DNA of 64,000 nucleotides, taken from positions 9,931,436 through 9,995,435 of the forward strand of contig NC_085086.1 of the NCBI RefSeq assembly GCF_963422355.1, given 5' to 3'. Position 1 is the first letter of the stretch. Every line of letters begins with the position of its first letter. The notes beneath the pieces were generated by a model that saw nothing but the letters and a program-made list of their open reading frames with translations, was not told where the DNA came from and made no database searches. Made by a program: the position numbers and the translations under genes. The DNA comes from Corticium candelabrum. Taxonomy: Eukaryota; Porifera; Homoscleromorpha; Homosclerophorida; Plakinidae. Positions 47,640-64,000 of this stretch are shown here, in pieces.

Positions 47640-49440
47640 AAACTTTGTGAGGGACAAATCAAAATTAAATTTACATCAGGAGGGATAATTAGACAATATT
47701 GCCACAAAATAATACGTATAAAGTAGACACATACAAATAGCATTCAAAATTTCTGAGTAAAAACTGTATGTTTGGCTAATACAAGCGAGACCTACACTAA
47801 TACCACATACGGGAGCTCGTAGTACCGAATACGGGGATATTAAAAAGGTCCAGTTGAAGAAGGATTAATAGTTTGTTCTTGTACGAAACAAACACGCATA
47901 AAGAAACCAGCCATAGAAAAGTGCCTGTTATAAATAAAATACTTAATTGACCTCTTTCTACTTCCGGGTACTTTCGTAATTGGTTTTAATAAATTTGTCT
48001 TCGCTCGCATGCTTTGCCACCGTTTGTGTCTTCTTTGACGGAATACTGTTATTTTTTTGTAATGCCAACTAATTGTTGTGTTCTTCGTTGTCATGACTAC
48101 CACAAAAGGTTGAGTAATCAAAAGCTTCCATCTTATGGATCACCTCCAATTTCCTTCTCTATTTAGATTATTAATTTTAATGAGTATCTTTTATATCACA
48201 ATTGTAATTATATTTAAGTGACACTCAATCTTTTAGTACTCCTACAGGTACTGGTACGTGTAAGACGACGCTATATAGTAAATCTAGCGTGCGTTAACTC
48301 CATTAAACACTAAAGTGAACATGCACTACATACTATTAGTTCTGACCTGCTGTAATGACAACCATTACTCTGCAAGGAGATACAAAGATAATTAGAAGGT
48401 AACCCATAAAACGCTGTCAAGTAGCGTACCGTTTCACAAAGTCCACTTTCCTGGTCGACACACGAGATGAGGTAAACCGCAGTGACAAGCAACCTACCTA
48501 TGAAGGTCTTATACTTTGTATGTACATGGGCTGGTGGCCAATTAATTTGGCTCAAGAGACGTCATCTTCCGTCAAACGAAGGCTATTCAGCACTAAAAAT
48601 TGCCAAATTCTTTAATTTTAACGCGCGCTAAGCCATTTGGTATATACAACGCTGCACTCTGCATACTGAAACGACAACTGGGAACCGGTCAATTACGCAC
48701 AATCTGAAATTCAGGTGATGGTGCAATGATAGTCAAGAAATTTGAGATAAACAGAAATCTAGACAGTTTGGCATGAAAAATTGTCATGGGCGGATGTAAA
48801 TTTACAACAATAACTTTCTAAACTTAGATATTAGCAGCTGATATAGAACGCAATAAAAGAGTAACTACAAGCACTCAAAGCCTTGTTTCTCTGATCCGCT
48901 TAAAAACGCCAAAGATCGGTTCAACACAAGCCATGTCAGCATACAGCTTAGCGGTATCGCATACGGGACATCTAATTTTGTGAGTACCGCATACGGGAGT
49001 TAATGATACCTTATACGGGATCTGAGACCTGTACGGAAGCGTGAACTGTAAATATTGATCATAACAACAGAGGCAGTTTACAACTTCTTACCTTCATCGA
49101 TTTAGCAGCTCGAAAATGCGGTAATAAACGGATTTGAATCGATCCGGTTGTCTGCATTGTGATCGATGCATGCGTCTTGTAGCTTTCTCAGCGTGAAACC
49201 AAGAACTAGTTTATTATTTGCGTCACTGCTAGAATGTTTAGACAAGGAAAGGCTTTGTCTGCGTCTTCTTTGTGCTAGTAGAATCTTGCCCCGCCCTCAT
49301 CCTCTCACTTCAACTTCCTGTTGGCAAGCTTCTGCACACGCCTAGTGTGGGCGGGTACTCAAACGCGTATTACACAGCCACTTACGCAAAGTAACATCTC
49401 TTGGATTGAAAGAATCGGCTTGATTTTGATCTAGCTTGTT
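47640..49440. repeat. Paralogous intergenic block, also at 960-3450
   Basis: See 960-3450. Further landmarks are AACAACCGGTTGTCTGCATTGTGATCGATG-like sequence near 49140 and CTTGCCCCGCCCTCATCCTC near 49286. It contains the best-preserved THAP start and two CGCATACGGGA motifs (48957, 48988). No gene. Confidence 0.6.
48062..48150 (+). pseudogene. THAP zinc-finger N-terminal relic, best copy
   Basis: ATG at 48062 reads MPTNCCVLRCHDYHKRLSNQ and continues KLPSYGSPP. MPTNC-C-V-x-x-C followed by a basic stretch is the THAP start pattern. The later C-x2-H pair and AVPTIF box are not found, so it is a fragment. Confidence 0.45.
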
Positions 49441-49604
49441 GTTTTGTCATGCCCACCTAGCTTTGATAATAATTTAATTACTTAGTCACACTTGTAAGAA
49501 ATAGGCCACAACCATCTAATTGTTGACTTTCCCCACTTAGTCCGGTCTCTGAATTTGATTAAATTATTTGTTTTATATATTATTGATTTAATTATTTATT
49601 GAAT
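49441..49604. other. AT-rich spacer before copy G
   Basis: No feature seen. Confidence 0.4.
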
Positions 49605-50500
49605 CTTGGGCCTTTGCACCTCTTGTGGCAGTAGTGTTGCTCCAAATTGCACAAACCAACACAATAACGTGTGTCTTTCGGAAACAGGTGCGTTACCTTG
49701 GATAAGTGAAATTTAGAGGCTTGAACGAGACGATACTATGTTTCACAGCGGAGGCGCGCTGATTACGGAATGTATGATTTTGACCGCAGCTAGTTGCTTC
49801 ACTGGGCACAATCTTGAGGAACTCGTTGTCGTTGTCGGAGACAAGCAACGTTTTGTAAAAGAATTTAGCGAGAAAACATACATTATTGAAAGATTGTTCT
49901 GTACATGAAGAATTTAACGTAGAAGAAACTTTTAATCGAGACAGCGCTTTGCTAATGTTGAATTGCAATGTCACGTGGTCTCTATGTGTACGAAAACTTT
50001 GTTTGCCAACTCCACAGGACAAAAAACCAATACCGTCTGGGGAACCAGTGTATAGTAGCAGGGTGGGGAGCCACAGAAAGGAGAGAACTAGGCTTAAATT
50101 CAAGCACAAAATCGATAGCTATGATACAACTTCATCTTCCCATGGTAGACAAACCATTTGCATAAACTGCTCTTCGCCTGAATTTCAAATAGATGTCACA
50201 AATTATACAGTTTGCGCGAGAGACCGTACAGGCAACAATGACGCTTCTGATGGTGATTCAGGAGGTCCTCTCTCTTGTAAACTCAACAAGAAAAGAAGAT
50301 TGACGATGACAGTTACTTTGTTGTAGGAATAGTCGGTTGGGGAGAGAGATGTAGTCAGCGCGAAAAGTACGGTATATTTACACACATGCTGAATCTGATG
50401 AATTGACTCAAAGATGTGATAGACATAAAATATGTCCGTTAGCACCCGAAGACGCAGAAGAAGACCTGTGGCTTAAACATCCAATAGAAATGGTCTGATT
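49605..50500 (+). pseudogene. Factor B-like copy G: protease-exon remnant only
   Basis: The sequence parallels the protease exons of D and F, from the CTSCGSSVAPNC-like start to the 3' end near 50500. It has a stop early (GAAATTTAG near 49715), His replaced by Ser (TAASC), and a frameshift near 49893. NRDSALL stands for NRDIALL, and GDSGGP is kept in a shifted frame with its Cys191 equivalent lost. Further stops follow near 50325 and 50405. No CCP or vWA exon is attached. Confidence 0.85.
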
Positions 50501-51584
50501 CTATAGCATCGTTTAATAAAAAGACCGAGAACGGTGTTGGAAGCTTTTGGTAAAGTAGACGTAGAATAAATTTTTCAGTTTGCTCATGAAGGTTTGTGAG
50601 TTTGAGCAGCGTTTAATGGTGCAGAGTTGTTTTAAATTGCGTCAGAAAAATGTCGTTGATGACAACATATATTATTACTCAGGCCAACCTCCTAGTTTTA
50701 ATTAGTGTCATTACTTAAAAACAAATTGTTAGATTCAGTGCTCAGACCACAATTGTAGAGCCAAGCAGCCAAACATTACAATTGTATCCCTGCTCCGCTT
50801 GGATGAATCGGTTCAACACGTGTTGTTGTCCACGTACCTCATTCGCGGTATCGCATACGGGACATCTGATTTCCAAGTAATGCATACGGGAGTTAGCTAT
50901 ACCGTATACGGGATTTGAAACTCGCAGACAAGAGTAAACTCCAAAATTTGTTCACAACAGCAACTACTTACAGATTGCGACCTCAATCGAATTAGCAGCA
51001 CAGACATGCCATGATGATGAGCGTATTGATTGGCTTTGTGGTGTTAGTTGAATCTTGCCCCGCCTTGATCCTGGAGGTTCACTTCCTGCGTCACACCACT
51101 GATGTGTGCAGGTACTGAAGTAGAGATACCAACACGTAGCGACACTTCCTAAAATCAAGGAATCGGCTTGGTGCTGATGTAACACTCAAAACTTGTTACT
51201 TTTCTGCTTGCACAGGCTGTGCGTCATTTGCTACTAATGTACTCCCACTATGCAATGTCTCTGCAGAACTGCGAACTGTGCACACGAGAAGCGAAACCAG
51301 GTAGGAATAGCGTTGGCTTATGTTATCGTTATCTTGTAGGAGGAGCCAACGCATACAATTTGCATGCAATTAATTGGTTGGGGAGAGTGCTACAAAGAAA
51401 CAGGATAGGAATACAACAAGCAGCACAAGCAGCATGCAAGCACATAACCGAACATGCCTCTAAGACCGTTGTAGTAAACACCTTTTGTCTATGATACTTC
51501 AAATTTAACCTACAAACAATTGTACTATTGGTATACGTCAAGTGTCCACCATAATCGAGTCAACACTGTACAAGTCCCTTAGCT
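50501..51584. repeat. Diverged third copy of the B/F 3' flank
   Basis: Follows the same order as 19760-20860 (GCGGTATCGCATACGGGACAT, CTTGATCCT.GAGGTTC, GCAGAACTG...ACACGAGAAGCGAA) with more substitutions. It leads into the intact NTR exon, so the ancestral arrangement was tail-to-tail. Confidence 0.65.
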
Positions 51585-58258
<6,674 letters not shown>

Positions 58259-59975
58259 TGTCGTAGAGCAAACTGACGAGGCGTCGACAATTCGATGTCC
58301 CGTATTAGTCTGTAGGACGCGGAAATGTCGTCATTTGACCTCCCGTTTCCTGCAAGGTTATTCATCGCGTGCGGTGCACACCTCCCGTGTGTTGGTAACG
58401 CGGACGCCGCGATCAAGTGCTCCATTGTTTGCACGCATGTATCGCGGAAATGCAAAACCGTGTTTCGGAGTATTCCGCCACAGAGGTCACACGTTTTGGT
58501 TCAGTCTAGATGTCTGTTAGCAAGGATTACGAGAAGAGTCGTCACCAGATTTTGATGAAACCTTTACCAGGGGTTGGTCATGGCCCAACTTAGAGGTGAT
58601 TTCATTTTCAGGATTGATCCGGATCAGAGTCCGGATCAAAGTTTTTTGGTGCTCTGGCAAGCACAGCCAAACGCTACCGCGTAAATTCGACACCGGTAGT
58701 TCCAATTAGCTTAGACTTAACACCTAAATATCCTTCGAATAATCAGTATCGTGGCCACAGGCGTAAATACTAAAATCTCCAGAAAGAAAATAGCGAAAAG
58801 TGGCAGCCGCCATGTTTGAGATGTCGTCGAGTCCCGTATGTTTATTGACTTCCCGGATAAGACAGCTGTGCAATGGCACATCCATGGGTTAGTATACTTG
58901 TAAATTTGAAAAGAGAAAGATGTCCTAGCCAAATGATGAACCTTGGCAAAGGTATCTATCTCTATCGGAGAGATCTTGCTTTGAAAAGTATATGATATCA
59001 AAACATGTGGATCTAAAAATTTTGTATCCAAATTATCACTACTCTCGCTGGGATATCTTGTTTACACTAATTAGTGGTGAAAAGTAGTCTGGATTACCAT
59101 TGTCAGTCACCAGGTTCTAACCAATTGGGGTGTTTCAGACCTGCTCATGCACATCACAATGTTGAACTAAAGTAAATCTAACTTGCTTTAGAACTAACAT
59201 TTAACATTAGGTGTTACTACGTAATTGTTCTTGGGTATCATCTCAGCTACAGATTTAACGTTATAAGAGACTGCACTACCGTCTTTCTAGGATTAGCAAC
59301 AGATTATTTGCTATTTTGGATTACAGTACTGACAGTGAGGATATATCGAGCGAAGCCGACCTGTGCAAAACACGAGTAGCAATTTCAAGTAAAGGAATAG
59401 ATATATTACTCATCTCGTTGATCAACCTGTACAATGTGCAACAGCTAGTCATCAAGTTATATCCATTTTGTGACACTATGAAGCAGCCTGGCTACTTCAA
59501 AAATTGCCGGATGGCATGAGACTAGACTGGTCAATTCTTTTTTTGACATGGCTAAATAATACATTTGGAAAGAAATACTATAGTAATTCAATTACTTTAA
59601 AATCAGTCGAAACGCTCATCTTGAATGGTCTGCCCTATTTGGATACCTCTTACGCCTTTTCGGTTTGTTAGCAACAAAGTCTCGTTTATATAATTATGAT
59701 AATTTATACAATTGGGTTACTAGGCAATTACAGACAGTCCTGCAAATTTTACAAAATGAATATTTTTAAGATCATAATTTTTAAATATTAAATATATTTT
59801 TATTGACCAGCATTGGTCTTTTTGTATACCCCCATTGCAGTATTAGTGGGCGTGTTAGCTATACATGGCACATCTTAGCTGCTAATGAAGGGAAGCGATT
59901 CCAGGCAAGGGAGGGACTTGACACTAGCTGCTTTGGTCACTTCAGCAGACAATCGCAACTGCAGGAAGAAGCGCT
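58259..59975. promoter_or_regulatory. Head-to-head intergenic region between the inhibitor gene and gene H
   Basis: 1.7 kb separate the ATG of the minus-strand inhibitor gene from the ATG of gene H, so both promoters must lie here. 58259-58720 is richer in GC and CpG than the rest; 59100-59830 is AT-rich. Open frames have no recognisable domain. I see no TATA box I would defend. Confidence 0.5.
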
Positions 59976-62900
59976 ATGCATCTCTCGGGAGGCTCGTATT
60001 TTATCTTTGGAGTCTGCCTAACTGTATTAGTCACATTGACATCGACTGCAAAGTAAAGTTTAGGGAATGTGCTTTTCCATAGCATTTCATTGTCATCGTC
60101 TCTGCTAGATTCTGTGGAAAACCACCTGCAGCGCCAAAACCAGGAGGGAAACTAAAATTCTCGCCTTCTTCTCGTAGCAATAAACGCATCAAAGGCGGCA
60201 CATCGGTAAAGTACAGTTGCAAATCAAACTACGAATTGAGAGGAACAAAACGGAGAATATGTATGAATGGTAAATGGATTCCCTCAGAAAAGAAAAAGAC
60301 TAAATGTATTCTCATCGGCTGCGGCAATTTGCCTCTCACTAATGCAATAGCCTCGACATCTCGTCCAGGTCCTGTTTATCCATTTGGTACAAAAGCATCA
60401 TACAGTTGCAAGAAGGATTATAACTTCACCGGATCTCGCATAATTCGCTGTCTAGAGACAGGAAAGTGGTCTCCGCTTGACAATATTCCCCGGTGCATAG
60501 ATTTGTACCCTTGCGGACTTCCTCCTCCTGCACCTCAACCAGGCGGTAACTCGACTGTGACGAGCGACAGCAGGCTTAAATTTCCCATAGGTTTTCGCGT
60601 CAATTACACGTGCCCGACAGGATTTGGCCTAGATGGAGTGCCATATCGAATCTGCCTAAAAGACGGATCTTGGAACCCAAACACAAGGAAGCACACATGC
60701 ATTGGTACGCTTTGTAATACTTATGACTATCACATTTGTTGCAGCGCTTTTTGTTTATTTCGTAGAAGGTTTACTTACTTGTCCTGATCCAGGCATTCCA
60801 GACAATGGTTATATTATAGCCACTTCCTTTGCAGTAAATCATATGGCATCGTTTGGGTGCAATACCGGATACGAAAGATTAGGATCTGTTTGGAGAATGT
60901 GCACAAAATCAAATGCAAAGAACCCTTTCTGGGATGGACAACAGATTGAATGTATAGGTAACAAGAAACTGACACATGCAAGAAAGAGTTTTATCTAACT
61001 TGTGCTTGGATCGATATCTAGATCTTTTCGAGAACCCGGACGTGCTTGCTGCTCGGTTTCGAGAGTCGTTTATCGATAGAACAATATCGTGTCCAAGATC
61101 TATTCAAAAGAATATTGTTCCCAGATTGACGATAGAACTAAATCTAGCTGACACCCCTCGATCAACATACCAAGGTCAAATGACTATGGTTCCCAGCTTG
61201 ACGATAGAACCAAATCTAGCTGACACTCCTCGATCAACATACCAAGGTCAAACGACTATGGTTCCCAGCTTGACGATAGAACCAAAAATAGCTGACACTC
61301 CTCGATCAACATACCAAGGTCAAACGACTATGGTTCCCAGCTTGACGATAGAACCAAAAATAGCTGACACTCCTCGATCAACATACCAAGGTCAAACGAC
61401 GATGGTTCCCAGCTTGACGACAGAACCAAATCTAGCTGACATTTCTCGATCGACATGCCAAGGTAGAACGGTAGTCTTGGGGGAGGGATGCGTAGACCTT
61501 ATCTTCGCTGTCGATACCTCACTCAGTGTCGCGGTAAAGGGTTTCAAAGAAAGCATCGATTTTGTAGCTACAATTCTTCGTCTTTTTGATCTAAGTCTTG
61601 GGACGGAAAGAGTATACTTTATAACTTATGACGTAGAAGTTAAAGTATATTTTAGGTTTAGTAATACTATCACAACAGCAGAGGCATTGGAAATAGTAAA
61701 GAACGCAATTTTCACTGGCGGATCAACTTCCGTAAATGTTGCATTTGATTATATTGTGGACGTCATACTATCAGAAGCGAGGAATGACTGCAAGATAGCT
61801 TTGTTTCTCTTGTCAGACGGGCAGAATAATTGGGGAGGTAATCCGGAAACAAAAGCCACAGAACTAAAAACAACTTCTAATGTAGAAATCTACACAATTG
61901 CTATTGGAGAATCCCAAAAAGGATGGGACTCACTAAAACGAATAGCGTCAGGGCATGATAACTTTTACGCTGTAAGAGAACCTGGAGACATAGAGAAGTT
62001 TGCTAGAAAAGCTGTTGAAGTACCCCTAGGTAAGCATAATTGTAAAAGACGGTTACAGTGATCAGCATGTTTGCACTGTGTTCTTTCAGAGTATGGAAAA
62101 CAGTGTGGTAGAACGGCAGTCAAGGAGAAGAAATGCAGGGACCAACTAGACGATCATTGCAGAAGTAGTTTAGGAGCATGGCCGTGGATGGTGGGAATTT
62201 ACGCTTTGGGTAAAGGCAAGAACAAAAAGGAAACTATGATTTGTGGAGGTGCACTCATAGGCAACTGTCACGTGCTTACAGCGGCACATTGCCTTAAGCC
62301 CGACAATAACACTGCATACAAGAAAGACGACGTGCTGGTTGTTGTTGGTAACACTGATCGATTGGTAGACGAAAAGACCGAGGATACACATAAAGTTGAC
62401 GAAATTTTGATTCATCCTTCATACAGTCCTATCACGTTGGATTACGATATTGCAATACTCAAACTAAGTTGCAACGTTAGCTACAACCATTACGTAAGAA
62501 AAGTTTGTATGCCTGACTGTAACAAGACAACAGATCTGTACAAAACAGGCAAAAAGTGCACAGCAGCCGGATGGGGAGCCACTGACTACCAGGAAGGAGA
62601 AGCTTTCCATTTGTCGACGCATCTGCACCACATTGAACTACCAGTTGCAGATAAGGAGGCGTGCAAAGAACTTTCTGAATATCCAATTACACCCAGGATG
62701 TTTTGTGCTGGGGATGCATCAGGGGAGAAGGGCGTGTGCAAAGGTGACAGTGGAGGCCCTTTGTTTTGTAAAACAGAAAGTGAACTCGGATGGGTGTTGA
62801 CTGGAGTTGTCAGCTGGGGAGAAGGATGCAAGCGAGCTCGAAAGTATGACATCTTTACTAATGTCTGCAATAACGAAATCAACTCTTGGATAAATGAGAA

Positions 62901-62982
62901 AATAGAACAGCACTCGTGCAGACTTTGCGTCGATGAGTCCGACTGCAGCTGCCAGGACAGGCCATCAATTCATGTGGTCTAA
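59976..62982 (+). CDS. Complement factor B-like protease, CCP4-vWA-SP (gene H, intact)
   Basis: Exons 59976-60052, 60109-60704, 60766-60957, 61022-62029 and 62090-62982 join to 921 aa without a break. Residues 1-25 are a signal peptide (MHLSGGSYFIFGVCLTVLVT). CCP1-3 share one exon to about 224; CCP4 runs to 288. A linker with five 24-residue repeats spans about 321-440, vWA to 624 (MIDAS DTSLS; SDGQNNWGGNP), protease 625-921. The triad is complete: TAAHC, DYDIAIL, GDSGGP. By alignment with trypsin, position 189 is Gly and 226 is Asp, the S1 arrangement of vertebrate factor B/C2, whereas gene C has Asp189/Gly226. No IVGG N-terminus. No CUBs. The intron pattern also differs from C, so H is an older paralogue. 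Expected role: catalytic subunit of a C3 convertase. Confidence 0.9.
61117..61476 (+). repeat. Five in-frame 72-bp repeats in the linker of gene H
   Basis: Units start at 61117, 61189, 61261, 61333 and 61405, each encoding 24 residues of the form VPSLTIEPNLADTPRSTYQG followed by QTTM. Units 2-4 are nearly identical, so the expansion is recent. The last unit ends in STCQGRTVVLGEGC, the conserved segment before the vWA. The repeat end (STYQGQTTMV) resembles that segment with Arg replaced by Gln. Confidence 0.9.
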
Positions 62983-63696
62983 TCCAATCAACTTCCCGTG
63001 GAGTATTTCTCAAAGAACGGGCATTAGTTTAGGCATAAGAACGAAAGACAGTGATTGACACAGTCATAGTTAGTTCACTGTTTTGTACTACTGACGTGTT
63101 GCATTATATAATGCTTCATTGATTGCATGCATGTTCGCAACAATCACAAATTGCTGTTGTTGAAAAAAAGAGTTTTAGCTGTAGGCCTCACGTTTGCACT
63201 GCAATTAATGTTTTTAACATCACAATGCTGCATCTATTAAGATAGCTATATATACAACCTAGCTAGATATGGATATATGGCATGTAAATTTTCAATGTTG
63301 TATGAAAGTTTTGATTCAATAGCGGATTAGCTAGTTGATGGACATACAGCATACTAGCTAGACTAGGTATATATCATAAAGTTGAAACATCAAATCGACA
63401 ATATCGATTATGAAAACTATAATTAAAAGATAGTCCTACTCAAGTTGCACACTTGCAGAATTGGTAAACAATGCGTAAATATTAATTAGTAGATGCCACA
63501 TAATTTATATAGTATTACACGTATTACAAGAAAATAAATTCAATTGCTATAAAACTTTATAATTGTTAAACGACTTACACCATTAACAGAAAAAATTAGA
63601 ATAGGATTTATGTCTATCAAACTTCAACTGTACACAGCAAATGGAGACATTGCAATTCACTGCTGGGTCTCTGCCAAAGTTAAGTACAAATAACTG

Positions 63697-63733
<37 letters not shown>

Positions 63734-64000
63734 TCAATCAATCAAATTTTATTAAAACATTAATTAACATAAACAGTAGAAGTTGACTTGAGCTGTTTTA
63801 GTTCCTAAACTGCATATTTGAGGATGCAGTGATCAGACATGTCAATATTGATCGGCAGATTTCAAATAATCGGATTTCTGGTAATACAAGAAGATAACAT
63901 TTAATTGCTACCAAACCTTTTGTTTGGTTTAAACGACGAATACCATCAACAGAAATATAATTAGAATAGGATGTGTGTCTGTCAAACTTCAAATTTATAC
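62983..64000. other. 3' flank of gene H, intergenic
   Basis: AT-rich. It contains a (TA)n tract at about 63700-63728 and a diverged direct repeat: 63521-63636 matches 63881-64000 (TACAAGAA, CAATTGCTA/TTAATTGCTA, AAACGAC, CCAT.AACAGAAA, TTAGAATAGGAT). AATAAA occurs at 63533. No gene recognised. Confidence 0.5.

Overview
The window is animal genomic DNA. Genes are split by short GT-AG introns, many of them 50-130 bp. Exons encode secreted, extracellular domains (CUB, sushi/CCP, von Willebrand A, trypsin, Kazal, Kunitz, NTR). Intergenic DNA is AT-rich and full of (CA)n and (TA)n microsatellites, a tRNA-derived SINE and LINE tails. Compact introns and the mixed domain set suggest a sponge or another early-branching or invertebrate metazoan. 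This is inference; no marker gene fixes the taxon.

The main content is a decaying tandem array of complement factor B-like protease genes, all on the + strand. The full form is signal peptide, short Cys-rich exon, CUB, CUB, four CCPs, Ser/Thr-rich linker, vWA with MIDAS motif, then a serine protease domain without an IVGG-type N-terminus. Copies, left to right: A (8597-10606, pseudogene lacking vWA and protease), B (15956-19757, protease frameshifted), C (23348-28132, intact, 1078 aa predicted), D (32116-35943, one-base frameshift in the protease), E (38075-41830, heavily broken), F (about 44305-46069, partial, catalytic His lost), G (about 49605-50500, protease remnant) and H (59976-62982, intact, 921 aa, no CUBs, a different S1 pocket). 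Isolated CUB relics lie at 4801-5054 and 42962-43170. The window starts in the 3' flank of a further copy.

A minus-strand gene (58258 to 51585, seven exons, 410 aa predicted) lies between G and H. It encodes signal peptide, sushi, Kazal, two Kunitz domains and an NTR domain, like WFIKKN multivalent protease inhibitors with sushi in place of WAP. It is head-to-head with H. Relics of its last (NTR) exon lie downstream of B and F, so the duplicating unit carried both the 3' end of a factor B-like gene and the 3' end of this inhibitor gene.

The remaining sequence is paralogous flanks (5' flanks of A, B, D and E; blocks 960-3450, 43690-44110 and 47680-49440; blocks 3720-4860 and 41925-42960; blocks 19680-21305 and 45990-47617). 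It also holds a 1.58-kb DNA transposon with about 315-bp inverted repeats (11961-13541), relics of a large element with SAP-like and C2H2 motifs, THAP-start relics, a 0.3-kb foldback, a 964-bp perfect (AC)482 tract, and a recurrent CGCATACGGGA-type short repeat expanded at 21540-22190.

Working together (inference): factor B is the catalytic subunit of the alternative-pathway C3 convertase, with CCPs and vWA docking on C3b and the protease cutting C3. C and H look like the active proteases. B and D may at most make protease-dead CUB-CCP-vWA proteins. The neighbouring gene encodes a multidomain protease inhibitor. Exon boundaries were read by eye from splice sites and reading phase, without transcript support.
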